DNA from: Phycisphaerales bacterium
Lineage (GTDB): Bacteria > Planctomycetota > Phycisphaerae > UBA1845
Assembly (NCBI GenBank): GCA_020852275.1
Contig: JADZBE010000039.1
Location: forward strand, 186,001 to 250,000
Reading direction: 5' to 3'
DNA length: 64,000 nt
Shown here: in pieces, positions 26,206-35,130 of the stretch
Layout: each line of letters opens with the position of its first letter
How positions within the stretch are numbered: the first letter of the stretch is position 1
Notes under the pieces: model-generated
The model's input: the letters and a program-made list of their open reading frames with translations, nothing else
The model's database searches: none
What the model was told of the DNA's origin: nothing
Program-made: the position numbers and the translations under genes

Positions 26206-27879
26206 CTACGCCGTGGCGAAGACCGATGCCAGCGACGACGGCAGCAGTTCGCGGAGCTTGTTCATCGCGCGTTTCTCGATCTGGCGGACGCGCTCCTTGG
26301 TGACGCCGTAACGGCGACCGAGGTCCTCCAGCGTCATGGCCGCGCCGTCCGGCTCGAACAGACCGAAGTGGTTCGTGACCACTTCCCGCTCGCGGGGCGA
26401 CAGCTCTGCAAGTCCGCCGCGGATCATCTCGCGCACGCGGGCGAGATCGCTGTCCGACGTCTCGACCAGGCCCGTGTCGGGGGCGGCCGAGAGCATCTCG
26501 TCCTGCCCCGTGACGAAGCGGGCGGCAAGGTATCGCTCTTCCGGAATGGTGCGGGCATAGTTCTTCATCACCGCCCATGAGGCGTAGGTGCTGAAGCGGT
26601 AGCCGCGCGAAAAGTCGAACTTCTCCACGGCGCGGAGCAGCGACATGTTGCCGTCGCTGACCACCTCGAAGAAGTGGTCGGACCAGCCCACGTGCCGCTT
26701 GGCGATGCTGACGACGAGCCGCAGGTTCGCCTGTACGATGCGCGCGCGATAGGCGTCCACCCTGGCGAAAAGTTCGGCGATCGCGTCAACCTGCTCCCGG
26801 GTCGCGTTGAAGCCGCGCACGGCCCCCAGCGCCCGCGACAGCTTGTACTTGACGTAGTTGTACCGGCGGAAGAGGTCCGCCTCCTGTTCCGGCGTCAGCA
26901 GCGGCGTTTGGTACAGCGAGCGCAGGTAAGGGGGCATGTCCGGATCGTTCGGCGGCGGTGAGGCGGCGACGCCGGAGGGTTCGGCCGCGTCCAGTATCAG
27001 CGCGTCCGCGTTCGGCGCGTCGAACAATTCGTGATGCACGCACTCGACCTTGACCTGCTTCCACAGGCGAAGCTGAATCTCCCGCAGGGACCGTTGCACC
27101 TCAGCTCCGTCGCAAGCGTATGCATGGGCCAGGTCTTCGATCGAAGCGCCGTTCTTTCGCGCGTCCCACATCGCCTGCTGCACATCGGTGAGCACGGGGT
27201 CGGAAGCAGTCGCAAACAGCATGGCGTCCTTGTGGGCACGGTCGTACCGCCGAAGCGTGTAGCGGATCGTCTCGACCGCCCGACCGGTCTGCGCGGCGAT
27301 GATCCGCGCCGTCTCGTGCAGACGGATGCGCCGGGCGGCGACCAGTTCCTTCGCCTGCCGGATGATCTGCTCGCGCTCCTCCGCGGAAAGCTGCCGGAAC
27401 GAGGCGGCCTTGGCGACCAGCGTCGGGTTCAGTCTGCGGAACCGCTCAATTCCCGCGCAGAGGAAGATCAGCCGGCTCACCCCGTCCTCGAACACCGCGC
27501 GAATGCCCAGCAGCCCGCGCCGCCGCCATCGCCGCAGCGTCTTCGTGCTGACGCACAGCTCCTTGGCCGCGCCCTCCTGCGTCCAATAAGGCGCCGAAAA
27601 CTCGGAGACCGGCACGGCGGCCTTGCGGCTGATGTGCTCGGCCATGTTGACGAGGTCGGCGATGATGACCTTGCCGGGGATGGAGGCGCTCGCCTCGCTG
27701 CCGCGCTTCTGATACTTGGTGATGTGGTAGCAGACCCAGTCGAAAGGGTACGTCTTGTCCGAAGAAACGAGCGACAGGACGGTCTCGATGCCCGCAAGCT
27801 GCTCGACGCGAAGACGCTTGGGGGACAGCGTAAGCTGATGCGCGAGCTGCGAGAGGTCGGAGTTCAGAAACGCCGGCAT
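26206..27879 (-). CDS. Sigma-70 factor with N-terminal MerR-like HTH extension
   Basis: A 557-residue sigma factor. The C-terminal half has the core-binding and -10-binding region 2 (about 370-445; [35 protein letters not shown]) and a region 4 HTH (about 495-550; [35 protein letters not shown]). Region 3 is very short. The N-terminal ~300 residues are unlike standard sigma region 1. They include a MerR/excisionase-like winged helix (about 97-150; [20 protein letters not shown]) and further helical segments resembling HTHs ([19 protein letters not shown]). This suggests a sigma factor whose promoter choice is set or gated by its own DNA-binding head. GGGAAGAAG lies 3 nt before the ATG at 27879. 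Confidence 0.88.
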   Translation of the reverse strand: MPAFLNSDLSQLAHQLTLSPKRLRVEQLAGIETVLSLVSSDKTYPFDWVCYHITKYQKRGSEASASIPGKVIIADLVNMAEHISRKAAVPVSEFSAPYWTQEGAAKELCVSTKTLRRWRRRGLLGIRAVFEDGVSRLIFLCAGIERFRRLNPTLVAKAASFRQLSAEEREQIIRQAKELVAARRIRLHETARIIAAQTGRAVETIRYTLRRYDRAHKDAMLFATASDPVLTDVQQAMWDARKNGASIEDLAHAYACDGAEVQRSLREIQLRLWKQVKVECVHHELFDAPNADALILDAAEPSGVAASPPPNDPDMPPYLRSLYQTPLLTPEQEADLFRRYNYVKYKLSRALGAVRGFNATREQVDAIAELFARVDAYRARIVQANLRLVVSIAKRHVGWSDHFFEVVSDGNMSLLRAVEKFDFSRGYRFSTYASWAVMKNYARTIPEERYLAARFVTGQDEMLSAAPDTGLVETSDSDLARVREMIRGGLAELSPREREVVTNHFGLFEPDGAAMTLEDLGRRYGVTKERVRQIEKRAMNKLRELLPSSLASVFATA

Positions 27880-28661
27880 ATCTTCTTCCCTGCCTGAAAG
27901 TCGAGGTCTGGCGCAGCGCGATGCGCGGACCGGCACCTCTGCTGTTGAAGAGGTGGTTCGCCGCGGTTCACCGTTCGCTGAGCTTGCCCCCAAGACCACT
28001 CAGTTTGCCCGGAATCCGATTCGGGAAGATGAAGATAAATAATAGCCAGCGCTTCCCACTTAGGATTATCGTCGCCCCGCCCGGAAAGATCAAGCCCCCA
28101 TCCTGCTGTCCCAAAGCTGCCCTTGAGGCCCCCACTGGACATCAGGATTCGGGCTTTGGGGCCCTGTCCGCCCGTGGCGGAACTCAAGACGGCCCCGGAG
28201 CCTGTCGCTCCCGCGCAGGCGGGGGGCAGTTCACCCAGGCAAACCGCTTGATTCGTGATGCCTCGCAAGGCACCGGCTGGATTCCCGCCTTCGCGGGAGT
28301 GAGGAGACTGAATTCCCGCCTGCGCGGGGGTGACGCAGGAGCCCTTTTACACGGACTGCTGCACGAGGGTGGCACCCCACGCCGTCTTCCCCGCGAAGGT
28401 TCGGCAGGCTGACATTCCGCGATCCACGCGCCGGCGCAAGTCGGCGGATGTTTCAGGCCTGTATCATTCAACGGTAGAAAGCCTGTTGGGGGCTTCCCCG
28501 GCCATTCCGATTCAGGGCGCTGACAGGCCGCGGCGCCGCCTGTCGTCCAGTTCCCGGCACGCACGTACAATTCACGCGACGCGGAGTGGCGTGGTGGATT
28601 CAGCCGGGGTCGTGGGTTGCGCGGCGGCTGAGCCGCACCTCGGCACGGGAGGTTAGTGGGT
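27880..28661. other. 782-nt intergenic region with MITE-like element
   Basis: It separates the divergent sigma-factor and htrA genes. It contains a hairpin around 28008-28026 (CCCGGAATCCGATTCGGG), an AT-rich stretch (about 28027-28053), the repeat at 28204-28334 and TACAAT at 28566-28571, which could be a -10 for htrA without a good -35. No gene seen. Confidence 0.5.
28204..28334. repeat. dRS3-like / MITE-like element (copy 3)
   Basis: Left end GTCGCTCCCGCGCAGGCGGG. The right side has two successive right ends, GGATTCCCGCCTTCGCGGGA and AATTCCCGCCTGCGCGGGGG followed by TGAC. The central part (CGCTTGATTCGTGATGCCTC) is shared with the core of copy 2 (CGCTGGATTCGTGCCTCCTC). Confidence 0.7.
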
Positions 28662-29981
28662 ATGCTTGCGGTCTTGATTTCGTTGTCCCTGCTGCTTGGA
28701 CAGGATCGACCGTCCGCATTAGACACACGGGCGGCGCGGCGCACGCCCGTCGTCGAAGCGTACGAGAAGGCGCGCGACGCGGTGGTCAACATCACGGCGA
28801 GCGAGTCGATCCAGGTCTCGCGCTGGGGCGCGCTGCCGATGGAGGAGATGTTCAACCTGCCGCGCCGCCCGGTGACGACGCAGCGCACCAGCATCGGCAG
28901 CGGCTTCGTCATTCACGAGGACGGATACGTCGTCACCAACGCGCACGTGGCCGCGCAAGGCGCGGACCTCGAGGTCAGCTTCGCCGACGGCTCCAAGTAT
29001 GCGGCGGAGATCGTGGCGCGCGACGCGGCGCGCGACCTCGCGGTGCTCAAGATCGACGCGCGGCAACCGCTGCGGACCATTCCTCTGGGGCGCAGCGACG
29101 ACCTCATGGTGGGCGAGACGACGCTGGCCATCGGCAACCCCGTGGGCATGCAGAACACCGTCACCACGGGCATCGTCAGCGCGCTGCACCGCGACCTCGA
29201 CTTTAACGGTCGGGTCATGTACGGCGACGTGATCCAGACCGACGCCGGCATTAACCCGGGCAACTCCGGCGGTCCGCTGCTGAACATCCTCGGCGAGCTG
29301 ATCGGCGTGAACACGGCCATCCGCACGGACGCGCAGAACATCGGCTTCGCCATTCCCGTGGATCAGCTCAAGAAGCTCCTGCCGGACCTGCTGGACCTGG
29401 AGAAAGTGCGCCGGACGCGCGTCGGGGTGCGCGTGGACGCCGCGGAGCCGCGCGTCGTGCAGGTCCGCGCCGACACGCCCGCCGCCCGCGCGGGGCTGTC
29501 CACCGGCGACGTCCTTGAGAGCATCGGCTCGCGCCCCATCCGCAGCGGCGCGGATTTCTACATGGGGATGCTGGAGCACAAACCCGGTGATGAAGTCGAA
29601 CTGACCTTTGCCCGCGACGGCAAGACGCTGACCGCGAGGCTCCATCTGGAGGCCGCTCCCAAGCTCGACGGCCGTGAGCTTGCCCTGCGCCTCTACGGCA
29701 TTCGCGTGGACGCGCTCTCCGAAAAGGCCGCGCGCCAGCTTGGATGGTCGCGCAACGAAGGCGTGGTGCTGACGGAGGTGGAACCGAACAGCCCGGCCTC
29801 GCAGGCGGGTTTGCAGCCCGGCGACCTGCTTTATACGCTGGGTCCGTATCGCGTGCGCGGGCTGGAGCAGATCGGCTCGCTGCTGGAGGAAGTGCAGAGT
29901 GGATCGCGCGCCGAAGTCGGCGTCGTCCGCATGTTCCGCCAGAAGGCGCGCCTCCTGGAGGGAGAGCTTGTCGCCCGATGA
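28662..29981 (+). CDS. HtrA/DegP-like serine protease with two PDZ domains
   Basis: A 439-residue S1C peptidase with a short N-terminal hydrophobic segment. The catalytic triad is visible: His95 in VTNAHVA, Asp125 in ARDLAVLK, Ser202 in NPGNSGGPL. Two PDZ domains follow (about 245-335 and 345-435). Such proteases degrade or refold damaged proteins in the periplasm. I prefer the ATG at 28662 over the GTG at 28656 because GGGAGGT then sits about 9 nt upstream. The DUF971 gene overlaps its 3' end. Confidence 0.93.
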   Translation: MLAVLISLSLLLGQDRPSALDTRAARRTPVVEAYEKARDAVVNITASESIQVSRWGALPMEEMFNLPRRPVTTQRTSIGSGFVIHEDGYVVTNAHVAAQGADLEVSFADGSKYAAEIVARDAARDLAVLKIDARQPLRTIPLGRSDDLMVGETTLAIGNPVGMQNTVTTGIVSALHRDLDFNGRVMYGDVIQTDAGINPGNSGGPLLNILGELIGVNTAIRTDAQNIGFAIPVDQLKKLLPDLLDLEKVRRTRVGVRVDAAEPRVVQVRADTPAARAGLSTGDVLESIGSRPIRSGADFYMGMLEHKPGDEVELTFARDGKTLTARLHLEAAPKLDGRELALRLYGIRVDALSEKAARQLGWSRNEGVVLTEVEPNSPASQAGLQPGDLLYTLGPYRVRGLEQIGSLLEEVQSGSRAEVGVVRMFRQKARLLEGELVAR

Positions 29982-30345
29982 CCCGACATCCACGCAGCGC
30001 CTCGACGAAGCCGTTCGCGGCACGTCCTTCGTCGAAGACCGCGTCACGCCCCTGGACTTGAAGCTCAAGCTCGAAGAGCAGACGCTCACCGTTCGATGGA
30101 AAGACGGCGCAACGTCGGCTTTCCCGCTCGGCCTGCTCCGCCGCCACTGCCCGTGTGCGACCTGCCGGACGCAGCGCGAGGAACGCACGCTCCTGCCCAT
30201 CCTCAACATCAAGCCGGATCAGCCCGCGCCGCGCGTCACGAGCGCCAACCTCGCCGGCAACTACGCCATCGTGCTCCACTGGTCGGACGGGCACGACGCC
30301 GGGATTTTCGACTTCCGCTACCTGCGGGCGCTGGATGGCGCGTGA
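29968..30345 (+). CDS. DUF971 domain protein
   Basis: A 125-residue protein of the DUF971 / gamma-butyrobetaine hydroxylase N-terminal-like family (LTVRWKDGATSAFPLGLLRRHCPCATCR, then NYAIVLHWSDGHDAGIFDF). The Cys/His cluster HCPCATC may bind metal; stand-alone DUF971 proteins are often placed near iron-sulphur assembly genes. No ATG occurs in this frame downstream of 29899. I chose the TTG at 29968 because GGAGGGAG sits about 5 nt before it and the frame overlaps the htrA stop by 14 nt, which suggests coupling. Confidence 0.8.
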   Translation: MSPDDPTSTQRLDEAVRGTSFVEDRVTPLDLKLKLEEQTLTVRWKDGATSAFPLGLLRRHCPCATCRTQREERTLLPILNIKPDQPAPRVTSANLAGNYAIVLHWSDGHDAGIFDFRYLRALDGA

Positions 30346-30569
30346 GTTCGTCCTGCCGTATTCGGGGCTGCCCCCCTGGTGTACTGCCACGTTGGAATTG
30401 AAGATGAACCGAGCCGCGACGCGATCGTCCTGAGGCACAGCGCTCGACCACCGGTTACCTCCCAACTTTCCCGTCGGAATATTGCCGGGTCATAGTCGGT
30501 TCTCCGGTCAGAGACCTCTGCTGGCGGCGGGGCCCACAGCGGAAAAAACCGGGAAGCAGCATCCGCCAC

Positions 30570-30638
30570 GTCACTCCAGCGCAGGGGGGGCCAGGACGCT
30601 CCGCGAGGTTCCTGGATTCCCGGCTTCGCGGGAATGAC
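30570..30638. repeat. dRS3-like / MITE-like element (copy 4)
   Basis: A short 69-bp copy, left end GTCACTCCAGCGCAGGGGGG, right end GGATTCCCGGCTTCGCGGGA followed by ATGAC. Confidence 0.65.
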
Positions 30639-30699
30639 CAGGTGCGTAGCGCTGCTCCGAGGCCGCGGAAGGTTCGGATGCAGGACACGCCCGTTCCGG

Positions 30700-30705
30700 T
30701 ACAAT
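30700..30705 (+). promoter_or_regulatory. -10-like TACAAT at -12 of an ECF sigma gene
   Basis: The hexamer starts exactly 12 nt before the ATG at 30712 and no Shine-Dalgarno site is present, the geometry expected of a leaderless mRNA. No good -35 is visible, which is weaker evidence than at 33608 or 63873. Confidence 0.35.
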
Positions 30706-30711
30706 GCGTCC

Positions 30712-31281
30712 ATGCTGAAAAGCACACAGAAAAAGCGGTTCGAGCGTCTTGCGTTGCCGCAGATGGACGCCGTGTATCGCCTCGCGCGACGTCTCTCGGG
30801 CAACCAGACCGGGGCTGACGATCTCGTGCAGGAGACATACATTCGTGCTTACCGGGCGTTCGAGTCCTTCGAGTTGCGCGAGTACGGCATCAAGCCCTGG
30901 CTGCTGCGCATTTTGTACAACGTGTTCTACACCGCGCAGGACCGCCACCGGCGCGAACCGACGCTCATGGAGGATGTGGATCTTCTCCACGCCGGAGACG
31001 AATGGGCCGAAGAACAGGATGACGGGCGCGTCGAGTGCATCGACTGGGACCGGTACGACCAGGAGCTCAAGGCGGCCGTGGCGGCGCTGCAGCCCGATTA
31101 CCGGGCGGTGCTGCTGCTGTGGGCGGTGGAGGAGCTCAGCTACCGGGAGATCGCCCACGTCTGCGGATGCCCCGTGGGGACGGTGATGAGCCGGCTGTAT
31201 CGCGCGCGGCAGATCCTCGGGCGCGAGCTGGCCGGTTACGCGCGGGAGCGGAACGTGCGCACGGGAAGGGTCGGGACATGA
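30712..31281 (+). CDS. ECF-type sigma-70 factor
   Basis: A 189-residue sigma factor with region 2 (about 25-90; ARRLSGNQTGADDLVQETYIRAYRAF, KPWLLRILYN) and region 4 (about 125-175; LLWAVEELSYREIAHVCGCP, GTVMSRLYRARQIL). It should direct RNA polymerase to a small stress regulon. The next gene, starting in an ATGA overlap, encodes its zinc anti-sigma factor, so the pair is co-translated. The open frame extends upstream to 30634; the ATG at 30712 begins the conserved region. Confidence 0.92.
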   Translation: MLKSTQKKRFERLALPQMDAVYRLARRLSGNQTGADDLVQETYIRAYRAFESFELREYGIKPWLLRILYNVFYTAQDRHRREPTLMEDVDLLHAGDEWAEEQDDGRVECIDWDRYDQELKAAVAALQPDYRAVLLLWAVEELSYREIAHVCGCPVGTVMSRLYRARQILGRELAGYARERNVRTGRVGT

Positions 31282-32252
31282 CCTGCATGGAGTTCAGAAA
31301 ATTCGCGGGCGCCTTCGCCGACGGCGAGCTGGACACCGTGCGCAATCTCGACGCGCTGGATCACCTGAAAATGTGCGCGCAGTGCACCCGCGGGGTGGAC
31401 GGAATTCACGCGCTCAAGCGGGCCCTCGCCTCGACCTCGCGCCATGAAGAAGCGCCGCCGGCGGTGCGCCAGCGCGTCCTGCGCACGCTGGGTCTGTCGG
31501 ATGTGCCGGCGGAGGCGACGCCCGCGGAGAGCGATCCCACCGCGCCGCCGGGCCGCAGGATTGCCGCGGCGCAGGGGGCCAAGTCCGCCGCGCCACCCGT
31601 TCGGCAACCGGCTTCCCCGGCACGTCGGCTGCGCGCGCTGGGGATTGCCGCCGCCCTCCTGCTCGCTGTCGCCGCGTGGCGATACTGGCCGCTGCGCCCG
31701 TCGCCGATGCCCGGCGCCGGCAGCTTCGTCGCGGGGCGGCAGGTGGCCGATCTGCGCGCCCTGCACCTCGCCGGCGCGGCGGAGCCTTCGAAACACGTGG
31801 ACCTCGCGCTGCCGCGCTCGCCCGTCGAAGCGGGCCGTGCGCTCGGCGACAAGCTGGGACTCGCGGTTCTGGTCCCGAACCTGGCGACGCATGGCTTTGA
31901 ATTCGTCGGCGCAGAGACGTGTGAAGTGCGCGGCACGCCGGCCGCCCACGCGCTGTATCGCGCCTCCGCCACCGGCGACGTGCTCTCAATCTTCACGCTG
32001 CAGCGCGGCTGCGACCTGCGCCCGTCGGACTTTGTGCGCGTCGGCAACCGCACGTACTACGTCTGCAACTCCGACGCGGAGAACCGCCTTTCCGTCGTGG
32101 CCTGGTCGCAGGGAGAGCAGACCTACCTGTGGTGCGCCCGCTGGTGCATCAACTCGATGATTCAGATGGCCGACTGCGCCTGCGAGAGCTCGCAGTCGTG
32201 CCCCTCGGCTGAAGTGGACGTCGCCTCATCGCGCGGCAGCAACCGCCCGTAG
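31278..32252 (+). CDS. Membrane anti-sigma factor with zinc-binding N-terminus
   Basis: A 324-residue protein. The cytoplasmic N-terminus has the zinc anti-sigma (ZAS) motif H29-x3-C33-x2-C36, a Pro/Ala-rich linker, one transmembrane segment (about 119-136) and a ~180-residue extracytoplasmic domain. That outer part is rich in Cys (CARWCINSMIQMADCACES), so it may sense oxidation or metal by disulfide change; this is inference. The ATG overlaps the sigma stop as ATGA. Upon a signal it should release the ECF sigma factor. Confidence 0.9.
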   Translation: MTCMEFRKFAGAFADGELDTVRNLDALDHLKMCAQCTRGVDGIHALKRALASTSRHEEAPPAVRQRVLRTLGLSDVPAEATPAESDPTAPPGRRIAAAQGAKSAAPPVRQPASPARRLRALGIAAALLLAVAAWRYWPLRPSPMPGAGSFVAGRQVADLRALHLAGAAEPSKHVDLALPRSPVEAGRALGDKLGLAVLVPNLATHGFEFVGAETCEVRGTPAAHALYRASATGDVLSIFTLQRGCDLRPSDFVRVGNRTYYVCNSDAENRLSVVAWSQGEQTYLWCARWCINSMIQMADCACESSQSCPSAEVDVASSRGSNRP

Positions 32253-32620
32253 CAGGCCGTGGCCGGGTCATCCCCGGTTGGGGCACCCGCTTTCCAGCCG
32301 GTGATTCGCCGGTACTGCACGGGGGCGGCGGTTCTGTTCCAAGTCAGCCGTGCGAGGGTCGGTCCACGGAGGCGCCAGGGGAGGCCAGCGAACCATGAAG
32401 CTTCACTTTAACCTGCATTTCGTCCGCTTGTGGCAGCGCGACGGTCTGGATTCGTCCCATAGCCTCGCTTATACTCTCTTGGGAAGCGGCGCTTTCGCCG
32501 AGAAGGCGCTTGTGCGATCATTCATCCGCGAGTCGGTTCCGGGGCCTGGAGGCCGCCGGGCGGGCGTTTGCTGCAACGCCGTCGATGGTTGACCGTCGAT
32601 TGTTGGCGAGGGATCTTTCG
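32253..32620. other. Intergenic region with dispersed repeat
   Basis: It holds the repeat at 32270-32307 and TATACT at 32470-32475, a possible -10 with a weak upstream -35 (TCTGGA, 19-nt spacer), about 145 nt before the next gene. An in-frame ATG at 32395 opens a 65-codon frame I do not support. Confidence 0.45.
32270..32307. repeat. Dispersed repeat CCGGTTGGGGCAC...CCAGCCGG (copy 2)
   Basis: It matches 23588-23625 at all but a few positions and lies just after the anti-sigma gene. Confidence 0.75.
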
Positions 32621-33415
32621 ATGAAGAACTCAATCCTGTGCATGGTGCTGATCGGACTGGCCGCTCCGCTGGCGCTGGCTCAATCCACGCGCGAAGAGCC
32701 CGCGCCCAAGCCGCCCGTCCCGCGCGGCGCGGAGAGCACGGTCCTCCTGTCGGTGCTGAATCAGCACGTCGATGAAGTGGATTTCCAGGACAAGCCGTTC
32801 GAGGAAGTCGTGGACTGGCTGGCCAAGCAGGGCGCGATCAACGTGGTGCCCCACTGGAAGGCGATGGAGCTTGAGGGCATCAACAGCGACACGGGCGTGA
32901 CGGTGCGTCTGCGCGACACGACCGTCCGCGAGGCGCTCAACGCCGCACTCGAATGGCTGCGCGAAGGCGACCTGACCCGCTCGTCCGTCACCTATCAGGG
33001 CACCGGCAATACGCTGCGGATCTCGACCAAGAACGACTTCAATCACGAAGAGAATTTCGTGGTCAAGGTGTACGACGTCACCGACATCCTGGTGCGCATT
33101 CCGGATTTCCGCGGCGCCCCGGACATCGACATCCAGAGCGCGCAGCAGAGCGGCGGTCAGGGCGGCGGCTCGGTGCAGCTCTTCGCCGGCGGCGGGCAGG
33201 GCGGCGACGACGAAGGCGAAAACACGAACAACGAGTTCCAGGCCACCAATCCCGCGCTGGACGCGCTTCGCGCGGTGATCGAGGACACGATCGCCTCGAC
33301 GACGTGGGACACGTTCGCCGGCAAGGGCAAGATCCGCGTGTACAACAAGCAACTGGTCATCTCCAACTCCGTCGAGGTGCATGAGAAGATCGGCGGACGG
33401 TTCGTGCACGACTAA
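32621..33415 (+). CDS. Secreted protein with STN-like domain
   Basis: A 264-residue protein with a signal peptide (CMVLIGLAAPLALAQ). Residues ~45-145 resemble the short N-terminal (STN) domain of secretins and TonB receptors (VDEVDFQDKPFEEVVDWLAKQGAINV, VTVRLRDTTVREALNAAL). A Gly/Gln-rich loop (about 180-205) and a C-terminal segment (about 210-264) follow, with no secretin pore domain. Planctomycetes encode several such STN-only proteins of unknown role. GCGAGGGA precedes the ATG at 32621. Confidence 0.75.
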   Translation: MKNSILCMVLIGLAAPLALAQSTREEPAPKPPVPRGAESTVLLSVLNQHVDEVDFQDKPFEEVVDWLAKQGAINVVPHWKAMELEGINSDTGVTVRLRDTTVREALNAALEWLREGDLTRSSVTYQGTGNTLRISTKNDFNHEENFVVKVYDVTDILVRIPDFRGAPDIDIQSAQQSGGQGGGSVQLFAGGGQGGDDEGENTNNEFQATNPALDALRAVIEDTIASTTWDTFAGKGKIRVYNKQLVISNSVEVHEKIGGRFVHD

Positions 33416-33468
33416 CGATCAACCGCCGAGCGCGAACCCCTGACGACTGAATTCGGTGCTCGATTCCG

Positions 33469-33508
33469 ACCGCCGCGGGCTGCAGGCCTGCGGCGGTCTT
33501 GTTCTTTC
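33469..33508 (+). terminator. Rho-independent terminator
   Basis: A 9-bp perfect stem (GACCGCCGC / GCGGCGGTC) with a 13-nt loop, itself partly self-complementary, is followed by TTGTTCTTT. It lies about 55 nt after the stop of the STN-like gene. Confidence 0.8.
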
Positions 33509-33607
33509 CACGCCGCGCCGATCCTGCCATGCCCAGGACGTCCCGCTGTACGCGGATGCGCGGCCTCCCCGCTGACCGGCGGGCCCCACGGCGTGTGCCC
33601 CGTCCGG

Positions 33608-33636
33608 TTGGAAGCCGGTCGCCCGCGCGTTACTCT
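33608..33636 (+). promoter_or_regulatory. Candidate leaderless promoter of glyA
   Basis: TTGGAA (33608-33613), exactly 17 nt, then TACTCT (33631-33636), which starts 12 nt before the glyA ATG. No Shine-Dalgarno site lies between, so transcription could start at the A of ATG. Confidence 0.5.
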
Positions 33637-33642
33637 GCGCCC

Positions 33643-34887
33643 ATGCGAACCCATCAAACCATTGCAAGCGTCGATCCGGAAATCTGGCCCCACATGCAGG
33701 CCGAGATGAAGCGCCAGCAGGAGACGCTGGAGCTGATCGCGTCGGAGAACCACGTCTCGACGGCGGTGCTCGAGGCGCTGGGGACCGTCTTCACCAACAA
33801 GTACGCCGAGGGCTACCCCGGCAAGCGGTACTACGGCGGCTGCGTCAACATGGACGCCGTCGAGGACCTCGCGCGGACGCGCGCGAAAAAGCTCTTCGCC
33901 TGCGACCACGTCAACGTCCAGCCGCACTCCGGCAGCCAGGCCAACGAGGCCGTGTACCTCTCCGTGCTCCAGCCGGGTGACACGATCCTGTCACTGGATC
34001 TGTCGCATGGCGGGCATCTTTCGCACGGCATGAAGATCAACATGACCGGGCTGCTGTACCACGTCGTGCACTACGGCGTGGACCGGGCGACCGAGCGGTT
34101 CGACTACGGCGAGATCGCGCGCCTCGCGCGCGAGCACAAACCCAAGCTCATCATCTCCGGCGCGTCGGCCTATCCGCGCATCATTGACTTCGACCGCTTC
34201 AGTGCGATCGCCGCGGAGGTCGGCGCGGTGCACATGGCCGACATCGCGCACATCGCGGGTCTCGTTGCCGTGGGGCTGCACCCGTCGCCCGTGCCGACGG
34301 CGGGGTTCGTCACCACGACGACGCACAAGACCCTTCGCGGTCCGCGCGGCGGCATGACGATGTGCAAGGAGGAGTTCGCCAAGAAACTCGACTCGCGCGT
34401 GTTCCCCGGCTTGCAGGGTGGACCGCTGATGCACTGCATCGCCGCCAAGGCCGTGGCGTTCGCCGAGGCGCTCAAGCCGGATTTCCGCGCCTACCAGGAG
34501 CAGATCATCCGCAACGCCAAGACGCTGGCGGAGGCGCTGATGTCCCGCGGCTTCCGCATCGTCTCGGGCGGAACGGACAACCACCTCATGCTCGTGGACC
34601 TTCGCCCCGCGTATCCCAACGTCACCGGCGCGGCCGCGGAAAAATGGCTCGAATCCGCGGGCATCATCACCAACAAGAACATGATCCCCTTCGACGAGCG
34701 CAAACCCGTGGAGACCAGCGGCCTGCGCCTCGGCACGCCGGCGCTGACGACGCGCGGGCTGAAAGAAGACCACATGCGCACCATCGCAGGGCTGATCGAC
34801 CGCGTGCTGAAAGCGGAGGGGGAGTCGAAGGCGGTCGAGGCGGTTCGCGGGGAAGTGCTGGGGATGTGCGGCAGCTTTCCCCTGTGA
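33643..34887 (+). CDS. glyA: Serine hydroxymethyltransferase
   Basis: A 414-residue PLP enzyme of one-carbon metabolism that interconverts serine and glycine with tetrahydrofolate. Conserved blocks are [11 protein letters not shown], the [10 protein letters not shown] segment, [11 protein letters not shown], and the PLP-lysine motif [14 protein letters not shown] with Lys229. The length is that of the bacterial family. The frame extends upstream; the ATG at 33643 starts the conserved sequence and sits 12 nt after the TACTCT hexamer. Confidence 0.96.
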   Translation: MRTHQTIASVDPEIWPHMQAEMKRQQETLELIASENHVSTAVLEALGTVFTNKYAEGYPGKRYYGGCVNMDAVEDLARTRAKKLFACDHVNVQPHSGSQANEAVYLSVLQPGDTILSLDLSHGGHLSHGMKINMTGLLYHVVHYGVDRATERFDYGEIARLAREHKPKLIISGASAYPRIIDFDRFSAIAAEVGAVHMADIAHIAGLVAVGLHPSPVPTAGFVTTTTHKTLRGPRGGMTMCKEEFAKKLDSRVFPGLQGGPLMHCIAAKAVAFAEALKPDFRAYQEQIIRNAKTLAEALMSRGFRIVSGGTDNHLMLVDLRPAYPNVTGAAAEKWLESAGIITNKNMIPFDERKPVETSGLRLGTPALTTRGLKEDHMRTIAGLIDRVLKAEGESKAVEAVRGEVLGMCGSFPL

Positions 34888-34897
34888 TATCCGGCGC

Positions 34898-34926
34898 TTG
34901 CAAGCGGCGGCGATATCCGCTACAAT
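34898..34926 (+). promoter_or_regulatory. Promoter of the type III restriction-modification operon
   Basis: TTGCAA (34898-34903), 17 nt, TACAAT (34921-34926): among the best sigma-70 matches in the window. A start near 34933 leaves a leader of about 200 nt before the ATG at 35131. The leader contains two copies of the palindrome GGGATTCATCCC (34996-35007 and 35032-35043). Confidence 0.6.
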
Positions 34927-34995
34927 TCGGCCTCCGTTAGGATCGGTAGAGCGAAGGGCGGGGTTCCTCCGGCGCGAACCGCCCGTGCGGGCTGT

Positions 34996-35043
34996 GGGAT
35001 TCATCCCTTGCGGACCGTCTGCGCGAGCCGAGGGATTCATCCC
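34996..35043. repeat. Paired GGGATTCATCCC palindromes
   Basis: Two identical 12-nt sequences with inverted ends, GGGAT and ATCCC, lie 36 nt apart in the leader of the mod gene. They could be a protein-binding site or an RNA hairpin pair. Confidence 0.5.
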
Positions 35044-35130
35044 GCGCGGACAAGCGGCACGCCGACCCACAAGGCGGTCGTGGGTCAGACAAAACGGCGC
35101 ACACCGCACATCGCGCGGGGCAAGGGCAAC

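Larger units (their letters stand above)
30346..30711. other. Intergenic region with MITE-like element
   Basis: It holds the element at 30570-30638 and the -10-like TACAAT at 30700. No gene seen. Confidence 0.5.

Noticed and set aside
28719..30212. Long minus-strand frame opposite htrA
   Set aside because: Shadow of a protease with a complete catalytic triad.
32395..32592. 65-codon plus-strand frame with an ATG before the STN-like gene
   Set aside because: No ribosome site of quality, no signal peptide or domain, and a candidate -10 lies inside it.
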